From an uncultured Ignavibacteriales bacterium (GTDB lineage: Bacteria; Bacteroidota; Ignavibacteria; Ignavibacteriales; Ignavibacteriaceae): a stretch of 8,691 nt of DNA. Location: positions 1 to 8,691 of the forward strand of contig CAIWTC010000248.1 in assembly GCA_903915485.1 (NCBI GenBank). Reading direction: 5' to 3'. The notes under the pieces are model-generated. The model had not been told where the DNA came from, did not search any database, and saw only the letters and a list, made by a program, of their open reading frames with translations. Positions 1 to 5,939 of the stretch are shown here, in pieces (position 1 is the stretch's first letter; each line of letters starts with the position of its first letter). Position numbers and translations under genes: made by a program.

Positions 1-66
1 TGGGAATCTCTCTCTAAAATATTAAAATAAGGCACTTCAATTTTAAAATTAATAAAACCCGCAATT
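1..66. other. AT-rich leader upstream of the exonuclease gene
   Basis: The first 66 bases are strongly AT-rich and hold no recognisable gene. They include a perfect 12-bp palindrome, AATTTTAAAATT, at 39-50. This is the likely place for the promoter of the exonuclease-dnaE pair, but no convincing -35/-10 or Bacteroidota-type -33/-7 pair can be picked out. No Shine-Dalgarno-like purine run stands before the ATG at 67; the preceding bases are cccgcaatt. Confidence 0.4.
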
Positions 67-801
67 ATGAAATATGTAACTTTTGATCTCGAAACAGCGA
101 ATGATTTACCAACTGATGAAGCAGGCAATACTCTGAAACCTTGGCGCTGTCCCACACCGTTGGGAATTTCATGCGCTGCACTTGCATTCAGCGATAAAGA
201 TGAACCCAAATTTTATTACGGCACACCTAAGTTGGCTAAAGAGGAAGTATGCGTTTTGGTGACAGATATGATGAATCTTGTCAAGGATGGCTATAAAATC
301 ATTACCTGGAATGGCTGCTCATTTGATTTTTCTGTAATGGCCATCGAAAGCGGAATGCTACAGGAGTGCTGCGAATTGGCCTACGCTCATGTGGACTTGA
401 TGTTAGTGGTTACTTTTTCGAGAGGACATTTCCTTGGTTTTGATAAGGCATTGCTTGGCGCGGGACTAAGAGGTAAACAGCATGAAGGATTCCTTAAGGA
501 TGGTTCGCCGGCACCAAGGTTTTCGGGAATAGACATGCCGCGATTGTGGAAAGAAGGCGAAACACAGTTAGTGCTCGATTACCTTGGTCAGGATGTTATT
601 CAACTGAAAGATTTAGTAGATGCGCTTGAAATTTCACAGCGAATCAGATGGATATCAAATGCAGGTAAAGAACAGATTGTTCCGATGAAAGAATTTAAAA
701 CAGTAAAAGAATGTTTCGATATTCCCGAACCTGATACTTCATGGATGTCAAATCCTCCAAAACGCGGGGACTTTGTTGAGTGGATGGAAGTTCTTAAATG
801 A
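67..801 (+). CDS. DEDDy-type 3'-5' exonuclease (RNase H-like fold), probable DnaE partner
   Basis: This 244-aa protein has the three exonuclease motifs of the DnaQ/RNase H-like superfamily. Exo I is FDLET with D7 and E9, Exo II is WNGCSFDF with D87, and Exo III is YLGQD with Y172 and D176. The Y-x3-D form of Exo III makes it a DEDDy enzyme (as in PolB- or Pol I-type proofreading domains), not the DEDDh type of classical DnaQ epsilon. Such enzymes remove nucleotides from DNA or RNA 3' ends using two metal ions. After the exonuclease core, about residues 1-190, there is a short tail (190-244) with a WISNAGKEQ segment that I cannot assign. There is no signal peptide or membrane segment, so it should be cytoplasmic. 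Its stop codon overlaps the dnaE start, which suggests coupled translation and a role as polymerase proofreader; that role is inference. A repair or RNA-processing nuclease is the alternative. Confidence 0.8.
   Translation: MKYVTFDLETANDLPTDEAGNTLKPWRCPTPLGISCAALAFSDKDEPKFYYGTPKLAKEEVCVLVTDMMNLVKDGYKIITWNGCSFDFSVMAIESGMLQECCELAYAHVDLMLVVTFSRGHFLGFDKALLGAGLRGKQHEGFLKDGSPAPRFSGIDMPRLWKEGETQLVLDYLGQDVIQLKDLVDALEISQRIRWISNAGKEQIVPMKEFKTVKECFDIPEPDTSWMSNPPKRGDFVEWMEVLK
798..801 (+). promoter_or_regulatory. ATGA stop-start overlap coupling exonuclease to dnaE
   Basis: The ATG of dnaE at 798-800 overlaps the TGA stop of the exonuclease at 799-801. This four-base arrangement is a common sign of translational coupling by terminating ribosomes. 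The dnaE start is fixed by the conserved PHP motif only a few residues downstream (FVHLHNHSHFS), so the overlap does not depend on a doubtful start choice. Confidence 0.8.
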
Positions 802-3800
802 GCAAATTTGTTCATCTTCATAATCATTCACACTTCAGTCTTCAGGATGCTGCTTGCACAATTGATGGCTTAGTAAAAGCAGCAAAAAAATATGAGATGC
901 CGGCAGTCGCATTGACTGACCACGGTGTGTTATACGGAATACCCTCATTTTATAAGGCCGCTAAGAAGGAACACATCAAGCCTATAATAGGCATGGAAGC
1001 GTATATCGTTCTTGATGGTTCGCGTTTATCAAGAGGCAAAGGTGATGACCCTACAAGAGCAAAGAAGAAACCTTACAATCATTTAATTCTGATTGCAAAG
1101 AATAATGTAGGTTATAAAAATCTGCTTAAGCTTTCGTCAATCGGGTTTACTGAAGGTTTTTACTATCGTCCCAGAATTGATGTTGAGACTCTCAAAAAAT
1201 ACGCAGAAGGAATTATTTGCACAACTGCGTGTCTTGGTGGAATCATCCCGCCGTTCCTTGTTAATAACGATTATGAAAAAGCTAAATCAGTAGCAACTGA
1301 GTTTCAGGAAATTTTCGGTGATGATTTTTATCTCGAAATTCAGGACCACAAACTTGAAGGCGAAGATGTCGTTCTTCAAAAAATGCCGCAGCTTGCAAAA
1401 GATTTAAATATCAAGATGGTGGCAACTAATGACTGTCACTATATCAACCTTGAGGATTCGATATCGCATAATATTCTTCTGCTGATGTCTGATAAAACCG
1501 GTGATGTAGATCATAAAAAATTGCGTTATGGTACTGACCAGATATATTTCAAATCTCCCGAAGAAATGAAAAATCTTTTTCAAAGTTATGAAGGCGCGTT
1601 AGACAATACTTTTGAGATAGCAGAGAAGACTGACATTGACCTTGACAGCAAGACTTATTACTTTCCTGAATTTCCTATACCTATAGAATCAAAAGCCAAG
1701 ACTCGTGAAGATTACCTTGAAGAGTTGGCATCAATTGGTCTTAAAAAAAGATACACTGAGATAACACCCGAAATCAAAGAGCGATTTGATTTTGAACTTA
1801 AGACTATCAATGAGATGGGGTTTGCCGGATACTTCCTTGTTGTTCAGGATTTTATAAATGCGGCAAAGTCTCGAAAGATTCCTGTCGGCCCGGGTCGAGG
1901 AAGCGCCGCGGGAAGTATTGTTTCCTACGCTTTAGGCATTACAAATATTGACCCGCTGCTGTTCAATCTTCTCTTTGAAAGATTTTTGAATCCCGCAAGA
2001 AAGACCATGCCCGACATCGACATCGATTTCGCTGATGATCAGCGCGGCGAAGTGATTGAGTATGTCCGCGAAAAATATGGTGCGGATTGCGTTTCCCAAA
2101 TTGTAACATTCAATACTTTGGGTTCAAGGCAGGTACTTCGCGATGTAGCAAGAGTGCTTAAAATTTCAATTCCTGTTGTGAATACCGTTACTAAGTTTAT
2201 CCCTTCTACTTTTGGTAAAGCACACTCAATTGAGGATGCGCTGAAGGAAGTTGCAGAGTTGGATTGGGTTAAAAAATCTAAAGACCCGCTGATTCTTGAT
2301 TGGATAAAATACAGTAAATCACTTGAGGGAATGAATAGAAACATTTCCAAACACGCGGCGGGAGTTGTGATTGCCCCTGCTGAAGTAAGTTCGTTTGTTC
2401 CGCTTGCATCAACGGGCAACGGTGAAGACAGGGATGTTGTCACTCAGTACAACATGAAAGAACTTGAAGAGTTCGGTCTGCTGAAGATGGACTTTCTTGG
2501 ACTGCGCACGCTGAGTATTATCAGGGATGCAATCATTCTTATAAAGAAACATCACGATGTAGATATTGATATTGATGCAATTCCCGTTGATGACAAGAAA
2601 ACATTTCAACTGTTTTGGAAAGGTCAGACAACTGGTATATTTCAGTTTGAAAGTGCCCCGATGCGCGAGTACTTAAGGAAACTCCGTCCTACATCTATTG
2701 CTGATTTATCCGCTATGAATGCGCTCTATCGTCCGGGTCCAATGAAATTTATTGATGACTTTATCGATAGAAAATTCGGCCGCAAGCAGATATCATATCA
2801 GCATCCGTCGCTTGAGCAAATTCTTAAAGAGACATACGGCGTTATTGTTTATCAGGAACAGGTAATTCAGATAGCAAATATTGTTGCGGGTATGTCCCTT
2901 GCAGAGGCAGATAACCTGCGGCGTGCGATGGGTAAAAAAGATATGGCCACAGCGCTGAAGTCTAAAGAAATGTTTCTTGATGGTGCGGTAAAAAATCAAG
3001 TACCGCGTAAAGCTGCAGAAGAAATTTTTGATACTATTCTTGAATTTGCGAACTACGGTTTTAATAAGAGTCACTCAGTTGCGTATTCGTATGTTGCGTA
3101 TCAGACCGCTTACCTTAAGGCACACTACACAGCAGAATTTTTAGCAGCGAACTTAACGAACGAATTTGGCAACAAGGACAAGGTAACAATGCTCCTGGAT
3201 GAGTGCCGTAAAATGCATATCGATGTACTGCCTCCGGACATTAATAGTCCCACAACATTTTTTGATGTTGAGAGCGGTAAGATAAGATTCGGACTTTCTG
3301 CAATTAAAAATGTCGGCGTCGGTGCAGTTGAAGAACTGATTAAAAAACGATATGCCGAAAACAAAAGTTTTACTTCCATGTTTGATGTCTGCTCATCGAT
3401 TGATACCCGCACGATTAATAAGCGGACGCTTGAAGGCTTGATTTTAGCGGGTGCATTCGATTCCTTAAACAATAACCGCAGGCAGTTGTTTGAAAGCGTT
3501 GAAGCAGCCCTTCAGTTCGGCGGAAATTTTCAGTATATGAAAGAATCAAGTCAGAACAGTCTGTTCGGCGATATGTCGGACACTGTATCTGCAATTGAAC
3601 CTGATTTGGCGCCGGTCCCTGATTGGACTGAGGCAGAGCGACTCGCAAAAGAACGGGAAGTAATTGGCTGTTACATTACAGACCATCCGCTTAGAAAATA
3701 TGAATTAGAGTACCGTTCATTTTCCGATGTACATTTTGGAGAAATTTCTTCTGAAGCAAAATATCCGCAGACGGTGAAAGCATGCGGAGTGGTTACAAGC

Positions 3801-4268
3801 ATTAAACTGAAAATGGACAGCAAGAAAAAGCAGATGGCATTTTTCAGTCTTGATGATTTATCAGGTTCTTGTGAGTGTTTAATGTTTGCTTCAACTTATG
3901 AAAAATACGGACAGTTGATTCAGAGCGAAGCGTGCATACTTGTAGTTGCCGCTCCGGAAAGTTCAGGCGACTCAGTTAAACTGCATGTTACAGAAGTTAT
4001 CGCGCTTGAAAATGTGCGCGGCAGAATGACTAAGTTCCTTAAATTGTATATCGACAAGGAACGAGTGACTCCCGATAAATTGGATGAAGTCAAAGCAATG
4101 CTCGCAAAACACAGAGGCGATGTAATTGTAGTGGTAGAAATACCAAACGGCGGTGCTAAAAATTCCGTTTTCATTTTGCGCGAGTATAAAATTAAAATTT
4201 CGCCGATGTTCCTGAGAGATGCATATAATCTGCTCGGCGAAGAGGCTGTGACGATTATACCAAAGTAA
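798..4268 (+). CDS. dnaE: DNA polymerase III subunit alpha (DnaE type)
   Basis: This is the replicative polymerase catalytic subunit. Its 1156 aa are close to the usual length (E. coli about 1160). The domains in order are as follows. A PHP domain (about 4-275) has H8, H10, D17, H42, E67, H95, C145, D212 and H214 in place, the complete set of nine metal ligands. The palm carries GPGRGSAAGS (364-373), the catalytic pair D406 and D408 in PDIDIDFAD, and the third aspartate D565 in KMDFLGLR. The fingers (about 575-810) include YRPGPM, YQEQV and NKSHSVAYS. A helix-hairpin-helix follows at about 870-890. A clamp-binding pentapeptide QNSLF lies at 919-923, matching the place of the E. coli internal clamp motif. 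An OB fold (about 990-1070) and a C-terminal domain (1075-1156) complete it. The intact PHP site suggests that the polymerase may proofread by itself, unlike E. coli DnaE. It is coupled to the upstream DEDDy exonuclease. Confidence 0.97.
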   Translation: MSKFVHLHNHSHFSLQDAACTIDGLVKAAKKYEMPAVALTDHGVLYGIPSFYKAAKKEHIKPIIGMEAYIVLDGSRLSRGKGDDPTRAKKKPYNHLILIAKNNVGYKNLLKLSSIGFTEGFYYRPRIDVETLKKYAEGIICTTACLGGIIPPFLVNNDYEKAKSVATEFQEIFGDDFYLEIQDHKLEGEDVVLQKMPQLAKDLNIKMVATNDCHYINLEDSISHNILLLMSDKTGDVDHKKLRYGTDQIYFKSPEEMKNLFQSYEGALDNTFEIAEKTDIDLDSKTYYFPEFPIPIESKAKTREDYLEELASIGLKKRYTEITPEIKERFDFELKTINEMGFAGYFLVVQDFINAAKSRKIPVGPGRGSAAGSIVSYALGITNIDPLLFNLLFERFLNPARKTMPDIDIDFADDQRGEVIEYVREKYGADCVSQIVTFNTLGSRQVLRDVARVLKISIPVVNTVTKFIPSTFGKAHSIEDALKEVAELDWVKKSKDPLILDWIKYSKSLEGMNRNISKHAAGVVIAPAEVSSFVPLASTGNGEDRDVVTQYNMKELEEFGLLKMDFLGLRTLSIIRDAIILIKKHHDVDIDIDAIPVDDKKTFQLFWKGQTTGIFQFESAPMREYLRKLRPTSIADLSAMNALYRPGPMKFIDDFIDRKFGRKQISYQHPSLEQILKETYGVIVYQEQVIQIANIVAGMSLAEADNLRRAMGKKDMATALKSKEMFLDGAVKNQVPRKAAEEIFDTILEFANYGFNKSHSVAYSYVAYQTAYLKAHYTAEFLAANLTNEFGNKDKVTMLLDECRKMHIDVLPPDINSPTTFFDVESGKIRFGLSAIKNVGVGAVEELIKKRYAENKSFTSMFDVCSSIDTRTINKRTLEGLILAGAFDSLNNNRRQLFESVEAALQFGGNFQYMKESSQNSLFGDMSDTVSAIEPDLAPVPDWTEAERLAKEREVIGCYITDHPLRKYELEYRSFSDVHFGEISSEAKYPQTVKACGVVTSIKLKMDSKKKQMAFFSLDDLSGSCECLMFASTYEKYGQLIQSEACILVVAAPESSGDSVKLHVTEVIALENVRGRMTKFLKLYIDKERVTPDKLDEVKAMLAKHRGDVIVVVEIPNGGAKNSVFILREYKIKISPMFLRDAYNLLGEEAVTIIPK

Positions 4269-4283
4269 TTATTAATTGTAAAT

Positions 4284-4302
4284 TATGAGTTATGAGTTAT
4301 GA
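4284..4302. repeat. Short tandem repeat TATGAGT
   Basis: Two exact copies of TATGAGT are followed by TATGA, just after the dnaE stop. This is low-complexity sequence of unknown meaning that marks the start of the repeat-rich gap. Confidence 0.6.
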
Positions 4303-4310
4303 AGGCTTCG

Positions 4311-4327
4311 GTCCACTCATGGTGGAC
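4311..4327. repeat. Palindrome GTCCAC-TCATG-GTGGAC
   Basis: This has a perfect 6-bp stem around a 5-base loop, about 40 bp after the dnaE stop. It is the first strong hairpin in the transcript, but it is followed by GGTGCATG and not a T-run, so it is not a typical intrinsic terminator. Confidence 0.75.
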
Positions 4328-4346
4328 GGTGCATGAAATGGGGTAT

Positions 4347-4359
4347 TTCCCGTAGGGAA
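4347..4359. repeat. Palindrome TTCCC-GTA-GGGAA
   Basis: This has a perfect 5-bp stem with a 3-base centre. It belongs to the same sequence family as the hairpins at 4397-4410 and 4445-4458, which share TTCC(C)...(G)GGAA, and it flanks the left end of the 4363-4495 composite. Confidence 0.7.
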
Positions 4360-4362
4360 TGA

Positions 4363-4495
4363 ATGTTTGTAGAAAAGAATGGCAAGGCAGAGTTGTTTTC
4401 CGTATGGAAATATATGTAAGTAATAGAATAAAGGGCAACATATATTCCCATATGGGAAATCGTTAGCGCGCAGAGGCTTTATTTTTTACAAACAT
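4363..4495. repeat. Composite inverted element A with ATGTTTGTA / TACAAACAT ends
   Basis: The outer ends are an exact 9-bp inverted repeat: ATGTTTGTA at 4363-4371 and TACAAACAT at 4487-4495. The similarity extends inward through an A-rich stretch on one side and a T-rich stretch on the other. A second, longer inverted pair lies inside (4396-4459). The arrangement has the shape of a miniature inverted element or a BIME-like pair of REP units, about 133 bp long with no coding capacity. Confidence 0.55.
4396..4459. repeat. Inner inverted pair of TTCCC...GGGAA palindromes
   Basis: The left arm, about 4396-4417 (TTTCCGTATGGAAATATATG region), is an imperfect reverse complement of the right arm, 4438-4459, around a 20-base spacer. 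Each arm also contains its own palindrome. On the left it is TTTCC-GTAT-GGAAA at 4397-4410. On the right it is the perfect 14-bp palindrome TTCCCATATGGGAA at 4445-4458. The DNA or RNA could therefore fold either as two small hairpins or as one long stem. Confidence 0.65.
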
Positions 4496-4498
4496 GTA

Positions 4499-4512
4499 AT
4501 GCCTAAAGGCAT
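4499..4512. repeat. Palindrome ATGCC-TAAA-GGCAT
   Basis: This has a perfect 5-bp stem with a TAAA loop, directly outside the right end of composite A. Its position mirrors the TTCCCGTAGGGAA hairpin on the left side, though its sequence is different. Confidence 0.7.
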
Positions 4513-4559
4513 ATTAGAACAATATTAATTATTTTTAATTGCTCTTTCAAAATGGTATA

Positions 4560-4577
4560 AAACCGTTGAAACGGTTT
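4560..4577. repeat. Palindrome AAACCGT-TGAA-ACGGTTT, left end of composite B
   Basis: This has a perfect 7-bp stem with a TGAA tetraloop. Seventeen of its bases (4560-4576) occur again exactly, in inverted orientation, at 4790-4806. The loop is asymmetric, so the two copies have a definite opposite orientation. No T-run follows on the plus strand. Confidence 0.85.
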
Positions 4578-4599
4578 GAACCTCTTGGGGCTGAAAAAG

Positions 4600-4619
4600 C
4601 ACCCCGATAAATCAGGGTG
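4600..4619. repeat. Palindrome CACCCCGATAAATCAGGGTG
   Basis: The stem is CACCC/GGGTG, followed by a single C-A mismatch, then GAT/ATC around a 2-base centre. It runs directly into GGGTGTTAATG (4615-4625). That 11-mer is repeated in the same orientation at 4757-4767 and nearly in inverse as ATTAACACCC at 4693-4702. Confidence 0.75.
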
Positions 4620-4696
4620 TTAATGGGATGAAGGCTTTTGCGACGACCTTAAGATGCAGATTGAATTAACAAAAGCTGAGATTAGTATTCTTATTA

Positions 4697-4713
4697 ACAC
4701 CCTTATTTGGTGT
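4697..4713. repeat. Hairpin ACACC-CTTATTT-GGTGT
   Basis: This has a 5-bp stem and 7-base loop inside composite B. It overlaps the inverted copy of the GGGTGTTAAT block. Confidence 0.55.
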
Positions 4714-4742
4714 ATGTTTCGCAACTCATCCTTTTCATTAAC

Positions 4743-4762
4743 ACACGGATTCATCCGGGTGT
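4743..4762. repeat. Hairpin ACACGGATTCATCCGGGTGT
   Basis: CGGAT pairs with ATCCG around a TC centre, and ACA pairs with TGT outside a two-G bulge. It is flanked by CATTAACAC on the left and GTGTTAATG on the right, so this unit is itself bounded by inverted copies. Confidence 0.6.
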
Positions 4763-4789
4763 TAATGAACACAAATGGAAGTCTATTTT

Positions 4790-4806
4790 AACCGTTTCAA
4801 CGGTTT
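4790..4806. repeat. Inverted copy of the AACCGT...ACGGTT palindrome, right end of composite B
   Basis: AACCGT-TTCA-ACGGTT has a perfect 6-bp stem. Bases 4790-4806 are the exact reverse complement of 4560-4576. It closes composite B. Confidence 0.85.
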
Positions 4807-4822
4807 ACCTATTTCTGCAACA

Positions 4823-4839
4823 CGCTCTTTATCAGAGCG
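4823..4839. repeat. Palindrome CGCTCT-TTATC-AGAGCG
   Basis: This has a perfect 6-bp stem with a 5-base loop. Read on the minus strand, the loop region gives GATAAA, the same core as the 4600-4619 palindrome, which suggests a shared origin or recognition feature. Confidence 0.7.
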
Positions 4840-4862
4840 ATGATGAAGAGTAAAGAATATGA

Positions 4863-4900
4863 AAACTGTTTTAGTTTATCTCCACTTAGGGAGACGGTTT
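4863..4900. repeat. Nested hairpin AAACTGT ... TCTCC-ACTTAG-GGAGA ... ACGGTTT
   Basis: The inner stem TCTCC (4879-4883) / GGAGA (4890-4894) is enclosed by AAACTGT (4863-4869) and ACGGTTT (4894-4900). These outer arms pair with one G-T wobble, although the two stems share base 4894 and cannot both be complete. The outer arms resemble the AAACCGT/ACGGTTT unit. It lies about 65 bp before the 91-aa gene. Confidence 0.55.
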
Positions 4901-4964
4901 ATGATACTTATGAGATATAAGTTTAGTATAAATTACAAAGTTAAAATTAATTGGCAAAATATAA

Positions 4965-5240
4965 ATGACAGATAACAACTTATTAACTTTCAGCGATGAG
5001 AATTTGCTGAAGCAGTTGGAATTTTCGGAATATGAATTCGGATTTTACCGTGTAAAGTTCTTTTCACTTAATGGATTGCCTTCAACTGTAAAAACAAATA
5101 CTGTATCCGACTTCTATTTGTATCCAAGCGGAGGCGCGCTTAGGGATGAAAACTTTAATATTATATTTTATAACTCCAAGTATGATATCTACCGCGGTTT
5201 TGTTCCTCCTCAAGGGAAAAACACGAAAGAAACAATTTAA
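4965..5240 (+). CDS. Hypothetical protein, 91 aa
   Basis: I do not recognise this protein. It is small, acidic in its first third (SDENLLKQLEFSEYEFGFY) and rich in Phe and Tyr (FYRVKFFS, DFYLYPSGG, IIFYNSKYDIYRGF). It has no cysteine, no signal peptide and no membrane helix, and looks like a compact cytoplasmic beta-rich or alpha/beta domain. Support for it being a real gene is contextual. It begins right after the palindrome-rich gap, uses an ATG in an A/T-rich setting like the other genes here, and ends 3 bp before the start of the RsmI-like gene, so the two would be co-transcribed and probably coupled. No Shine-Dalgarno motif is visible. A role connected with the methyltransferase is only a guess from position. 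Confidence 0.6.
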   Translation: MTDNNLLTFSDENLLKQLEFSEYEFGFYRVKFFSLNGLPSTVKTNTVSDFYLYPSGGALRDENFNIIFYNSKYDIYRGFVPPQGKNTKETI

Positions 5241-5243
5241 TAA

Positions 5244-5939
5244 ATGAATACTGTTAAGTCCAAACTCTACATCACATCTACTCCCATTGGTAACTACGAT
5301 GATATCACTTTAAGAGCACTCGAAACACTTAAGAAAGTTGACTTCGTAATCTGCGAGGAATATAAGGAAGCGCGACGACTACTCTCTCATTACGGAATTG
5401 AAAAAGAATTAATCTCCATGAATGAGCATAACGAGGGTGAAGTTGCTGAGGAAATTCTTACACGACTTACTAAAGAAAATCTTCAGGCGGCATTGATATC
5501 TGACTGTGGAACGCCTTTGTTTTCCGACCCCGGCAAGTTATTGATTAAATTATGCATACAGAATGAAATTGAAATTATACCGCTGCCGGGCGCAAATTCA
5601 TTGATTACTGCTTTGATGGGTGCGGGGTTGAACCTTGACAGGTTTTATTTTTATGGATGGCTTTCGCCGAAGAAAGAAATCCGTTCTAAGGAGTTGAATC
5701 AACTAAGGGGTACACGGGAAGTCATTGCTATAATGGAAACGCCTTACAGGCTTCTGAGGTTGCTGGAGGACATTCTGAATGTGTTCGGGCCGGGCATCCA
5801 ATGCGTATTGGCTTATGAACTGACTTCACCCGGGGAACTGTTCCTGAGGGGGAAAATATCTGAAATATTTAAGACCGCTCAAGAGAAACACCTTAAAGGT
5901 GAATTTGTGTTGCTGGTTGATAACAGCAGACGGAATTAA
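5244..5939 (+). CDS. rsmI: RsmI-family SAM-dependent methyltransferase (16S rRNA C1402 2'-O type), short divergent form
   Basis: The protein follows the RsmI fold of the tetrapyrrole-methylase superfamily: LYITSTPIGNYDDIT at the N-terminus (8-22), LLSHYGI (46-52), NEHNE (60-64), the SAM-site stretch ISDCGTPLFSDPG (85-97), PLPGANSLITAL (113-124), FYFYGWLSPKK (134-144) and EFVLLV (220-225). The family member RsmI methylates the ribose of C1402 in the decoding centre of 16S rRNA. At 231 aa it is shorter than the typical RsmI of about 280 aa and lacks the extra C-terminal part. Several motifs differ from what I expect: CEEYKEAR where AEDTR-T is usual, PGANS for PGPSA, METPYRL for FYESPHR, and AYELT for ARELT. 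It could therefore be a lineage-specific RsmI or a paralogue with another substrate. It is preceded at 3 bp by the 91-aa gene and converges on a GT9 gene. Confidence 0.75.
   Translation: MNTVKSKLYITSTPIGNYDDITLRALETLKKVDFVICEEYKEARRLLSHYGIEKELISMNEHNEGEVAEEILTRLTKENLQAALISDCGTPLFSDPGKLLIKLCIQNEIEIIPLPGANSLITALMGAGLNLDRFYFYGWLSPKKEIRSKELNQLRGTREVIAIMETPYRLLRLLEDILNVFGPGIQCVLAYELTSPGELFLRGKISEIFKTAQEKHLKGEFVLLVDNSRRN

Larger units (their letters stand above)
4560..4806. repeat. Composite inverted element B (about 247 bp)
   Basis: Matching blocks occur in mirrored order on the two sides. AAACCGTTGAAACGGTT at 4560-4576 pairs with 4790-4806. GTGTTAATG at 4617-4625 pairs with CATTAACAC at 4736-4744. 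GGATGA at 4626-4631 pairs with TCATCC at 4726-4731. TTGCGA at 4638-4643 pairs with TCGCAA at 4719-4724. The spacing between blocks differs slightly between arms, as expected for decayed copies. The centre (4646-4718) has no coding frame. This looks like two head-to-head REP units or a degenerate non-autonomous element; function unknown. Confidence 0.65.
4269..4964. other. 696-bp gene-free region rich in short palindromes (REP/BIME-like cluster)
   Basis: No credible coding frame is visible on either strand between dnaE and the 91-aa gene. The stretch instead holds at least ten hairpin-forming palindromes with stems of about 5-7 bp and short loops, often A/T-rich. They are grouped into two mirrored composites (4363-4495 and 4560-4806) plus single hairpins at each side. 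Loop sequences recur: GATAAA appears in the 4600-4619 hairpin and, on the other strand, in the 4823-4839 hairpin. Multi-copy intergenic palindromes of this look are typical of REP elements moved by IS200/IS605-like RAYT transposases; that link is inference, because no transposase lies in the window. Some hairpins may also protect or end the dnaE transcript, but none is followed by a clean T-run. Confidence 0.7.

Noticed and set aside
67..801. Classical dnaQ (epsilon subunit)
   Set aside because: The third exonuclease motif is Y-x3-D (Y172, D176) and not H-x4-D, so the gene is not called dnaQ despite its position next to dnaE.
2039..4174. Several minus-strand open frames inside dnaE (66-134 aa)
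   Set aside because: They lie fully within a strongly conserved plus-strand gene, show low-complexity Ser/Thr-rich or Cys/Phe-rich composition and match no family I know. They are shadows of the dnaE frame.
4269..4964. CRISPR array
   Set aside because: The repeats are palindromes of different sequence in inverted orientation and irregular spacing. There is no series of equal direct repeats separated by equal-length spacers, and no cas gene is nearby.
4269..4964. Intact insertion sequence
   Set aside because: No transposase frame, no long terminal inverted repeat bounding a coding region and no clear target duplication could be seen. Only short mirrored repeats are present.
4901..4964. Promoter for the 91-aa gene
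   Set aside because: TATAAA-like and TAnnTTTG-like strings occur, for example near 4918-4932, but none has a properly spaced upstream element, and such strings are expected by chance in DNA this AT-rich.
5905..5935. Terminator for the GT9 operon on the minus strand
   Set aside because: A TGCTG/CAGCA stem can be drawn just beyond the GT9 stop, inside the 3' end of the rsmI-like gene, but no T-run follows it on the minus strand.
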